Shown in pieces: positions 26,401 through 38,400 of a stretch of DNA of 60,000 bases (its first letter is position 1; every line of letters begins with the position of its first letter). Source of the stretch: Owenia fusiformis (lineage: Eukaryota > Annelida > Polychaeta > Sabellida > Oweniidae); contig CAIIXF020000009.1 in assembly GCA_903813345.2 (NCBI GenBank), positions 35,087,759 to 35,147,758 on the forward strand, written 5' to 3'. The position numbers and the translations under genes are program-made. Under the pieces are notes generated by a model that worked only from the letters and a program-made list of their open reading frames with translations, was not told the DNA's origin and made no database searches.

Positions 26401-29400
26401 ATGCAGACATTTGATTTCTGATAAAATGTTCAGATTAGACAGGTCAGTTTTTCAAATCTGGTTGTTCACTGTTCAGATTAGGAGGTGTTCAGATTTCAAG
26501 GTTTTTTTTAACATGGGAGTCAATGGGACTGTCAAGGGCATAGTCGTGGGGGCAGGGCTACTAAACTGTAATATAGTCTATACTAGGCAGAGGGTAGTTT
26601 ATAACTAGACTCTGCGCTGAGGGTAAATTCAACCCTGCATGGGACTCGAACCTAAGACGACCAGATCCAAAGGATAAAGCTCTTCTGCTTGAGCTACATT
26701 AACTTACTTTAAGCAAGGGTAGCTCAGCTGGGTTGGTACAACTTGTGCTGGGTCATTATACCTTGGATACCTTGAATCTTTTTTAGTTCTTAATGCTCTG
26801 CTATATTCATTTTCTAATGTCATGCAATATACACATCTGTCTATTAGGCTCTTCCATTAGGTAGTTCTACTTTTTAACCTATCTGGCAAATGACACTAAG
26901 TGAAATTTATAAATTAAAGCTCATGAATGAGGTATTTTCATTCAACAGATTTTTTTGTATTTCTTAGGGTTTGATATGAATAACCAATGAAGTAGTATAG
27001 TATATCCTTTTGGCAATATGTATACCCATGATGTAACTTGATGTGACTTGTGGATTCTCTGAATCTCAAATAAAGGTTGCATGACCAAAAGACATTAGCC
27101 ACAAAATTTGTACTGGTATTTATGTCATCAGAAAAAATTTTGAAACACATCTGACATGATATTCAAGCCATAAAAATAATATTTTTATGATAATATGGGG
27201 GCAGTTTGAACTTATCAACCATATTAGAAAAATTTTCAAGAATAGAGGAGATGTTAGCTAATTCAATTTGGACTTAAATCAAATAACTGGTTATTAAACG
27301 ATAATTGGTTATCAAAAGTTATCAAACATTACAAACTGGTGGTGATTTTGAATTCAGCAGCCATCTTGAAAATTTCTTGAAAAGAGCTCCTATGTTCCTC
27401 ATACATAGCCATTAGACAAAGATTACAAAAAATGGCCACCATTTTGAACCAAGCAGCCACATTGAAAATTCCTTTTTGAGTAGAGGTCCTATTCCCAAAA
27501 AGTATAAGACTATAACTTGAACCTTATTCATTGACTCATATCTGATTCATCATCCAGATACAAAATCAAACAGACAGACAGATGGACATATGGTTTCTCT
27601 ATATCCCTACCAAATGTCAATTATTGGGACGTCTCAATCATTTATACAGGTAGCCTCAAAACAGAATTAAGTAAAAGACTGACCATACCAACCACCAACA
27701 AGTCATTGTTTTCTACAGGTAGCCTCAAAACAGAATTAAGTAAAAGATTGACCATACCAACCACCAACAAGTCATTGTTTTCTACAGGTAGCCTCAAAAC
27801 AGAATTAAGTAAAAGATTGACCATACCAACCACCAACAAGTCATTGTTTTCTATAGGTAGCCTCAAAACAGAATTAAGTAAAAGACTGACCATACCAACC
27901 ACCAACAAGTCATTGTTTTCTACAGGTAGCCTCAAAACAGAATTAAGTAAAAGATTGACCATACCAACCACCAACAAGTCATTGTTTTCTACAGGTAGCC
28001 TCAAAACAGAATTAAGTAAAAGATTGACCATACCAACCACCAACAAGTCATTGTTTTCTACAGGTAGCCTCAAAACAGAATTAAGTAAAAGATTGACCAT
28101 ACCAACCACCAACAAGTCATTGTTTTCTACAGGTAGCCTCAAAACAGAATTAAGTAAAAGATTGACCATACCAACCACCAACAAGTCATTGTTTTCTATA
28201 GGTAGCCTCAAAACAGAATTAAGTAAAAGATTGACCATACCAACCACCAACAAGTCATTGTTTTCTACAGGTAGCCTCAAAACAGAATTAAGTAAAAGAT
28301 TGACCATACCAACCACCAATAAGTCATTGTTTTCTACAGGTAGCCTCAAAACAGAATTAAGTAAAAGATTGACCATACCAACCACCAACAAGTCATTGTT
28401 TTCTACAGGTAGCCTCAAAACAGAATTAAGTAAAAGATTGACCATACCAACCACCAACAAGTCATTGTTTTCTACAGGTAGCCTCAAAACAGAATTAAGT
28501 AAAAGATTGACCATACCAACCACCAACAAGTCATTGTTTTCTACAGGTAGCCTCAAAACAGAATTAAGTAAAAGATTGACCATACCAACCACCAACAAGT
28601 CATTGTTTTCTACAGGTAGCCTCAAAACAGAATTAAGTAAAAGATTGACCATACCAACCACCAACAAGTCATTGTTTTCTATAGGTAGCCTCAAAACAGA
28701 ATTAAGTAAAAGACTGACCATACCAACCACCAACAAGTCATTGTTTTCTACAGGTAGCCTCAAAACAGAATTAAGTAAAATACTGACCATACCAACCACC
28801 AACAAGTCATTGTTTTCTACAGGTAGCCTCAAAACAGAATTAAGTAAAAGATTGACCATACCAACCACCAACAAGGCATTAACATGACAAAATGTCACCA
28901 CCTAGTTGCTCACAATATTATGAGTTCAAACTTAAGTCAGATTTGAATTTTTGAGAACTTGTAAAGTCAAATTTGAACTTCTGAAAAGATGTAGATGATT
29001 TTGAAAATTTTTTTTTGTCAATTTGAAGCAAGTTGAAAACAGACCTTTTTGACCTTTTTTGACCTTGACAAGGTCATTGAAGGTCAAATGTCAAATCTAA
29101 AGTCATATTTGAATTTCTGAGAACATGTAGATGATTTTGAAAAAAATTTTAGTCAATTTGAAGCAAGATGAAAAAATACCTTTTTGACCTTTTTTGTCAT
29201 TGAGAAGGTCATTGAAGGTCAAATGTCAAATCTAAAGTCAGATTTGAATTTCTGAGAACATGTAGATGATTTTGAAAAAAAAAATTAGTCAATTTGAAGC
29301 AAGTTGAAAAAAGACCTTTTTGACCTTCTTTGACCTTGACAAGGTCATTGAAGGTCAAATGTCAAATCTAAAGTCATATTTGAATTTCTGAGAACATGTA

Positions 29401-32400
29401 GATGATTTTGAAAAAAAATTTAGTCAATTTGAAGCAAGATGAAAAAATACCTTTTTGACCTTTTTTGACTTTGAGAAGGTCATTGAAGGTCAAATGTCAA
29501 ATCTTAAGTCAAATCTAAAGTCAGATTTGAATTTCTGAGAACACGTAGATGATTTTGAAAAAATTTTTTAGTCAATTTGAAGCAAGTTGAAAACAGACCT
29601 TTTTGACCTTTTTTGACCTTGAGAAGGTCATTAAAGGTCAAATGTCAAATCTAAAGTCAGATTTGAATTTCTGAGAACATGTAGATGATTTTGAAAAAAA
29701 AAATTAGTCAATTTGAAGCAAGTTGAAAAAAGACCTTTTTGACCTTTTTTGACCTTGACAAGGTCATTGAAGGTCAAATGTCAAATCTAAAGTCATATTT
29801 GAATTTCTGAGAACATTTAGATGATTTGAAAAAAAATTTAGTCAATTTGAAGCAAGATGAAAAAATACCTTTTTGACCTTTTTTGACATTGAGAAGGTCA
29901 TTGAAGGTCAAATGTCAAATATAAAGTCAGATTTGAATTTCTGAGAACATGTAGATGATTTTGAAAAAAAAATTTAGTCAATTTGAAGCAAGTTGAAAAA
30001 AGACCTTTTTGACCTTTTTTGACTTTGAGAAGGTCATTGAAGGTCAAATGTCAAATCTTAAGTCAAATCTAAAGTCAGATTTGAATTTCTGATAACACGT
30101 AGATGATTTTGAAAAATTTTTTTAGTCAATTTGAAGCAAGTTGAAAACAGACCTTTTTGACCTTTTTTGACCTTGAGAAGGTCATTGAAGGTCAAATGTC
30201 AAATCTTAAGTCAAATCTTAAGTCAGATTTGAATTTCTGAGAACACGTAGATGATTTTGAAAAATTTTTTTAGTCAATTTGAAGCAAGTTGAAAACACAC
30301 CTTTTTGACCTTTTTTGACCTTGAGAAGGTCATTGAAGGTCAAATGTCAAATCTCAAGTCAGATTTGAATTTCTGAGAACATGTAGATGATTTTGAAAAA
30401 AAAATTTAGTCAATTTGAAGCAAGTTGAAAAAAGACTTTTTTGACCTTTTTTTACTTTGAGAAGGTCATTGAAGGTCAAATGTCAAATCTTAAGTCAAAT
30501 CTAAAGTCAGATTTGAATTTCTGAGAACACGTAGATGATTTTGAAAATTTTTTTTAGTCAATTTGAAGCAAGTTGAAAACAGACCTTTTTGACCTTTTTT
30601 GACCTTGAGAAGGTCATTGAAGGTCAAATGTCAAATCTTAAGTCAAATCTTAAGTCAGATTTGAATTTCTGAGAACACGTAGATGATTTTGAAAAAAAAA
30701 TTTGGTCAATTTAAAGCAAGTTGAAAACAGACCTTTTTGACCTTTTTTGACCTTGAGAAGGTCATTGAAGGTCAAATGTCAAATCTAAAGTCATATTTGA
30801 ATTTCTGAGAACATGTAGATGATTTTGAAAAAAAAAATTAGTCAATTTGAAGCAAGTTGAAAAAAGACCTTTTTGACCTTTTTTGACTTTGAGAAGGTCA
30901 TTGAAGGTCAAATGCCAAATCTTAAGTCAAATTTGAATTTCTGAGAACACGTAGATGATTTTGAAAATTTTTTTTAGTCAATTTGAAGCAAGTTGAAAAC
31001 AGACCTTTTTGACCTTTTTTGACCTTGAGAAGGTCATTGAAGGTCAAATGTCAAATCTTAAGTCAAATCTCAAGTCAGATTTGAATTTCTGAGAACACGT
31101 AGATGATTTTGAAAAAAAAAATTAGTCAATTTGAAGCAAGTTGAAAACAGACCTTTTTGACCTTTTTTGACCTTGAGAAGGTCATTGAAGGTCAAATGTC
31201 AAATCTAAAGTCATATTTGAATTTCTGAGAACATGTAGATGATTTTGAAAAAAAATTTAGTCAATTTGAAGCAAGATGAAAAAATACCTTTTTGACCTTT
31301 TTTGACTTTGAGAAGGTCATTGAAGGTCAAATGTCAAATCTTAAGTCAAATCTTAAGTCAGATTTGAATTTCTGAGAACACGTAGATGATTTTGAAAATT
31401 TTTTTTAGTCAATTTGAAGCAAGTTGAAAACAGACCTTTTTGACCTTTTTTGACCTTGAGAAGGTCATTGAAGGTCAAATGTCAAATCTTAAGTCAAATC
31501 TTAAGTCAGATTTGAATTTCTGAGAACACGTAGATGATTTTGAAAAATTTTTTTAGTCAATTTGAAGCAAGTTGAAAACACACCTTTTTGACCTTTTTTG
31601 ACCTTGAGAAGGTCATTGAAGGTCAAATGTCAAATCTCAAGTCAGATTTGAATTTCTGAGAACATGTAGATGATTTTGAAAAAAAAATTTAGTCAATTTG
31701 AAGCAAGTTGAAAAAAGACTTTTTTGACCTTTTTTTACTTTGAGAAGGTCATTGAAGGTCAAATGTCAAATCTTAAGTCAAATCTAAAGTCAGATTTGAA
31801 TTTCTGAGAACACGTAGATGATTTTGAAAAATTTTTTTAGTCAATTTGAAGCAAGTTGAAAACAGACCTTTTTGACCTTTTTTGACCTTGAGAAGGTCAT
31901 TGAAGGTCAAATGTCAAATCTTAAGTCAAATCTTAAGTCAGATTTGAATTTCTGAGAACACGTAGATGATTTTGAAAAAAAAATTTGGTCAATTTAAAGC
32001 AAGTTGAAAACAGACCTTTTTGACCTTTTTTGACCTTGAGAAGGTCATTGAAGGTCAAATGTCAAATCTAAAGTCATATTTGAATTTCTGAGAACATGTA
32101 GATGATTTTGAAAAAAAAAATTAGTCAATTTGAAGCAAGTTGAAAAAAGACCTTTTTGACCTTTTTTGACTTTGAGAAGGTCATTGAAGGTCAAATGCCA
32201 AATCTTAAGTCAAATTTGAATTTCTGAGAACACGTAGATGATTTTGAAAATTTTTTTTAGTCAATTTGAAGCAAGTTGAAAACAGACCTTTTTGACCTTT
32301 TTTGACCTTGAGAAGGTCATTGAAGGTCAAATGTCAAATCTTAAGTCAAATCTCAAGTCAGATTTGAATTTCTGAGAACACGTAGATGATTTTGAAAAAA

Positions 32401-35400
32401 AAAATTAGTCAATTTGAAGCAAGTTGAAAACAGACCTTTTTGACCTTTTTTGACCTTGAGAAGGTCATTGAAGGTCAAATGTCAAATCTAAAGTCAGATT
32501 TGAAGGTCAAATGTCAAATCTTAAGTCAGATTTGAATTTCTGAGAACATGTAGATGATTTTGAAAAAAAATTTAGTCAATGTGAAGCAAGTTGAAAAAAG
32601 ACCTTTTTGACCTTGAGAAGGTCATTGAAGGTCAAATGTCAAATCTAAAGTCAGATTTGAACTTCTGAGAACATGTAGATGATTAAGAAAAAAATTGAAG
32701 TCAGTCTAAACAGTATTTGTTAAGTTATAGGAAGTTGTAAGAAATTGTTATAGACGCCGGACGCCAACCGCCGGACGCCGGACGCCAACCACCAACCGCC
32801 GGACGCCAACCACCAACCGCCGTCGCAAAAAAAAACGGAGACCATAACAATATGTCACCACCAATATGTCACCACTTTTGGTGGTGACATAACAAGTCAT
32901 TGTTTTCTACAGGTAGCCTCAAAACAGAATTAAGTAAAAGACTGACCATACCAACCACCAACAAGTCATTGTTTTCTACAGGTAGCCTCAAAACAGAATT
33001 AAGTAAAAGACTGACCATACCAACCACCAACAAGTCATTGTTTTCTACAGGTAGCCTCAAAACAGAATTAAGTAAAAGACTGACCATACCAACCACCAAC
33101 AAGGCATTAACATGACAAAATGTCACCACCTAGTTGCTCACAATATTATGAGTTCAAACTTAAGTCAGATTTGAATTTCTGATAACTTGTTAAGTCAAAT
33201 TTGAACTTCTGAAAAGATGAAGATGATTTTGAAAAAACAATTTGGTCAATTTGAAGCAAGTTGAAAACAGACCTTTTTGACCTTTTTTGACCTTGAGAAG
33301 GTCAGTAAAGGTCAAATGTCAAATCTAAAGTCAGATTTGAATTTCTGAGAACATGTAGATGATTTTGAAAAAAAAAATTAGTCAATTTGAAGCAAGTTGA
33401 AAAAAGACCTTTTTGACCTTTTTTGACCTTGAGAAGGTCATTGAAGGTCAAATGTCAAATCTAAAGTCAGATTTGAATTTCTGAGAACATGTAGATGATT
33501 TTGAAAAAAAAATTTAGTCAATTTGAAGCAAGTTGAAAAAAGACCTTTTTGACCTTTTTTGACCTTGAAAAGGTCATTAAAGGTCAAATGTCAAATCTAA
33601 AGTCAGATTTGAATTTCTGAGAACATGTAGATGATTTTGAAAAAAAAAATTAGTCAATTTGAAGCAAGTTGAAAAAAGACCTTTTTGACCTTTTTTTTTA
33701 TCTTGAGAAGGTCATTGAAGGTCAAATGTCAAATCTAAAGTCATATTTGAATTTCTGAGAACATGTAGATGATTTTGAAAAAAAATTTAGTCAATTTGAA
33801 GCAAGATGAAAAATACCTTTTTGACCTTTTTTGACATTGAGAAGGTCATTGAAGGTCAAATGTCAAATCTAAAGTCAGATTTGAATTTCTGAGAACATGT
33901 AGATGATTTTGAAAAAAAATTTTAGTCAATTTGAAGCAAGTTGAAAAAAGACCTTTTTGACCTTTTTTGACTTTGAGAAGGTCATTGAAGGTCAAATGTC
34001 AAATCTTAAGTCAAATCTAAAGTCAGATTTGAATTTCTGAGAACACGTAGATGATTTTGAAAAATTTTTTTAGTCAATTTGAAGCAAGTTGAAAAAATAC
34101 CTTTTTGACCTTTTTTGACATTGAGAAGGTCATTGAAGGTCAAATGTCAAATCTAAAGTCAGATTTGAATTTCTGAGAACATGTAGATGATTTTGAAAAA
34201 AAAATTTAGTCAATTTGAAGCAAGTTGAAAAAAGACCTTTTTGACCTTTTTTGACTTTGAGAAGGTCATTGAAGGTCAAATGTCAAATCTTAAGTCAAAT
34301 CTAAAGTCAGATTTGAATTTCTGAGAACACGTAGATGATTTTGAAAATTTTTTTTAGTCAATTTGAAGCAAGTTGAAAACAGACCTTTTTGACCTTTTTG
34401 ACCTTGAGAAGGTCATTGAAGGTCAAATGTCAAATCTTAAGTCAAATCTTAAGTCAGATTTGAATTTCTGGGAACACGTAGATGATTTTGAAAAAAAAAT
34501 TTAGTCAATTTGAAGCAAGTTGAAAACAGACCTTTTTGACCTTTTTTGACCTTGAGAAGGTCATTGAAGGTCAAATGTCAAATCTAAAGTCAGATTTGAA
34601 TTTCTGAGAACATGTAGATGATTTTGAAAAAAAAATTTAGTCAATTTGAAGCAAGTTGAAAACAGACCTTTTTGACCTTTTTTGACCTTGAGAAGGTCAT
34701 TGAAGGTCAAATGTCAAATCTTAAGTCAGATTTGAATTTCTGAGAACACGTAGATGATTTTGAAAAAAAAATTTAGTCAATTTGAAGCAAGTTGAAAACA
34801 GACCTTTTTGACCTTTTTTGACCTTGAGAAGGTCATTGAAGGTCAAATGTCAAATTTAAAGTCAGATTTGAAGGTCAAATGTCAAATCTAAAGTCAGATT
34901 TGAATTTCTGAGAACATGTAGATGATTTTGAAAAAAAATTTAGTCAATGTGAAGCAAGTTGAAAAAAGACCTTTTTGACCTTGAGAAGGTCATTGAAGGT
35001 CAAATGTCAAATCTAAAGTCAGATTTGAACTTCTGAGAAGATGTAGATGATTTAGAAAAAAATTGAAGTCAGTCTAAACAGTATTTGTTAAGTTATAGGA
35101 AGTTGTAAGAAATTGTTACAGACGCCAACCGCCGGACGCCGGACGCCAACCACCAACCGCCGTCGCAAAAAAAACGGAGACCATAACAATATGTCACCAC
35201 TTTTGGTGGTGACATAACAAGTCATTGTTTTCTACAGGTAGCCTCAAAACAGAATTAAGTAAAAGACTGACCATACCAACCACCAACAAGTCATTGTTTT
35301 CTACAGGAAGCCTCAAAACAGAATGTCATCTGATCAGTTCTTTAAAGGAATACTGTAACAAATACCTAGTTTGGCATTCATTTAAAAGACACTGATACTA

Positions 35401-38400
35401 TATTTGTGCAAAGGCTAATTATAAATAAAAAATAGATGAAATGTTGAAATGTGACTCTTACAGTAAACATGAAACTTGCCTGATGAAAAATGATAAGTTC
35501 TTAGGTTAACAATCGACTAAATTTAATAAAAAATAGAAAACAGAAGCTCCATGGAGTAGCAAATCCCAAAGAACAAAACATGTTTTGTTAAATAGCGGCC
35601 ATCAAAATTTTCTTCTTGAAGAAGGCTCTTATGTCCATAGGCCATGACCAGGCCATGACCAGGGTGTAATGAAATAATGATGTAATGATAGATAAGGTGT
35701 TGTATTTTAAGGTTCATGACAGTTTAAGTGATTTATCAGATCATTGTAAAATCTCTCTGCTTTTGAATATTAGACATAGAACTCATCCAGTTTCATGTTC
35801 ACTAACAACTGAAAAACGTGATACCATGAGATTTATATGGAATCCTGCAAACGTAACGACTTTTCAAAATATTCTCCAATCTAGCGCAGTTAAGGAAAAC
35901 TTAAAAAATATCCATACTGACATGAATAGTTCAAATATTGATGTGAATGAATGTATTGAGCGTATAGAGACTCTGATTTTAGATGCTGCTAAACAATCAT
36001 TCAAACCCATGTACAATAGAAAGAAACGCAGAAATCAGCGTACTAACTGTGATAAAAAATGGTGTGACAAAAGTTGCGTATCCTTGAAAAAAAGACATAC
36101 GATGTCTTGGTTCGCGTTTAGTTAAAAGGCCAAATAATTGCGAAATTAGAACTCAGTATTTTATGACACTAAAGAAATATAGAAAACTTTGCAAGAAAAA
36201 ACAACGTGAACATAAAAATCAAATTTTAACAAAACTGGATGAGTATTCAAACACTGATTCAAAAACATACTGGTCGTTACTTGAACAGCTTAGAAATGAG
36301 TCCAGTTCTACAGATTCTAATAATCAGAATAGTAATATTACACCTGATACTTGGTACGATCATTTCTCTAAGCTATTTCAAAGGGTGGAGTCTGATGATC
36401 TAGATCATGAACATCTTTTAAGAATATTGGAAGCTGAGCCAGGATTCAATGAATTAAATTATACAATAACAGAAAATGAAATATTTGAAGCGGTTAAAAT
36501 GTTAAAAAACAACAAAAGTCCTGGTTTAAATGGTATATCCTATGAAATGCTAACGGCTTCTTATTTTGCGATAGGGAACTTACTCTGCACATTATTCAAT
36601 AAAATATTCATCAGCGATTCTTACCCAGATAGATGGAATTTGTCAGTAGTAATTCCAATATTCAAAAAAGGTGATAGGTCTGATCCTAGCAACTATAGGG
36701 GTATATTTATATCTGATTCAACATCTGAATTACTTTCAATAGTACTTTATAAACGTTTGTATAAATTTGTTGATAGGAAAATCCTCAGTGACAACCAAGG
36801 CGGTTTTGTTAAGAAAGCACGTACCACTGATCATATTTTTATCCTCAAATCGTTAATAGACAAGTTTAAGTCAGATGACAAAAATAAAAGTTTATATGAT
36901 TGTATGTTTTGTTGATCTGCGCAAAGCATTTGATAGTATATGGCACAATGGCCTATTTCATTAGTTACAAACATATGGAATCAAGGGTTACTTCTACGAT
37001 ATTATAAAATCAATGTTTAAGGATCAACACGTGTGCATTAAGACTGAATAATTGTGGTGATTACTCAATTAAGTTTAAATGTGAAAAAGGTGTGAAACAA
37101 GGCGACCCTTTAAGTCCCTTAATTTTTAATCTATACATTGATCATATTGTTAACGAGCTTAGTCTGAAAACTGATCCATTACTATATTCAGAAAAGATAG
37201 GTTCATTACTTTTTGCTGATTTTGTTTGTTTATTTTATCCACCATTTCTGATGTGTTATACATTGATTTGATGACCTAGTTATAATTGCTTCCTCGAAAG
37301 AAGACATGCAAGTCAAGTTAGACAAACTCAAGAAATACTGCAAACGGTGGTATCTCTCTATTAACATCAAGATAACAAAAATCATGAAGATAACTAAAAC
37401 ACGGAAAATAAGTAATGAATCTTTTCATATTGGAAATATACTAATTGAGAATGTTAATAAATACATTTATCTGGGAATGGAAATCAGTTCCAATGCGTCT
37501 TTAATACCAGTGGCCCAGTTTATAAAACAAAAGGTGGATAAAGCAAAGTTTAAATTGTTCTCTTTACTGTCTAATGCTGATCTAATGCCAAAATTGGCAA
37601 TTAAAATATTTGACCAAATTTTCAAACCAATATGTATGTATGGAGCAGAAATATGGGGAACAGGCTATCTTTATAATAGAACTATCAAAACTTATCCTAA
37701 ATGGGCACTAGAAAATTTGTATTACAAGATCAAAATTGAGTCAACCCATATGTCGTTCCTAAAATTTGTGTTGGGTGTACATAAGAAAGCTAGTAACTTG
37801 GGAATTAAAGGCGAATTGAATTGTACATTTGCCCTTAAAGGGATTATTGGGACAATAAATAAATATCTATGGATAGGTATCGGCATATTAAATTTGAACC
37901 AAATCTGTCCATTGGTATTTGAGTTATCTACGAAAAATGGCAGCCATTTTGAAATTCAGCTGCCATCTTGAAAATTATTTCTCAAGAAAGCTCATGTGTC
38001 CCTAGGCATCAAGATATAAAGTTATCAACGATTACGCTTCTTTTACAAAAAATGGCAGCCATTTAGAAATTCAGTGGCTATCTTAAAAATCTCTTCTTTA
38101 TCAAAGGTATTTTGTCCACAGGCATCAGTATTTAAAATCTGAACCAAATCAACCTACTAGTCTACATCACAGACAATCAATACATGGGTTTTGTATTTTT
38201 AAAGAACATTTGCAATAAAAATGGCCATTCTGTTACATATTCATTACTTATACAAATACATACCTCCAGTTAAAATCAATATGACAAGGTCAGCAGCAGC
38301 ATTGACAAGTGCATCACTGTCTTCGTCATCTTTATCAATATTGGACTCAATTATTTTCATCAACTTTTCACCCAAAGTGGTCTTCGTCAACTGAACTTTT

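Larger units (their letters stand above)
25214..26530. mobile_element. Truncated pogo/Tigger-type transposon
   Basis: The left end CAGTAAAACCTGTCTAATCC follows a TA. 26426-26530 is the reverse complement of the subterminal region of the MITE at 16316-16815 (for example gttcagattagacaggt, ggaggtgttcagattt). The outermost right end is missing. A transposase C-terminus on the minus strand (25557-25727) and a local duplication (25791-26268) lie inside. Confidence 0.65.

Noticed and set aside
26641-26705. Functional tRNA gene on the minus strand
   Set aside because: A and B boxes are present, but an acceptor stem could not be paired convincingly; a SINE or pseudo-tRNA is more likely.
27645-35325. 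CRISPR-like array
   Set aside because: Units are contiguous tandem repeats without unique spacers, in an animal genome.
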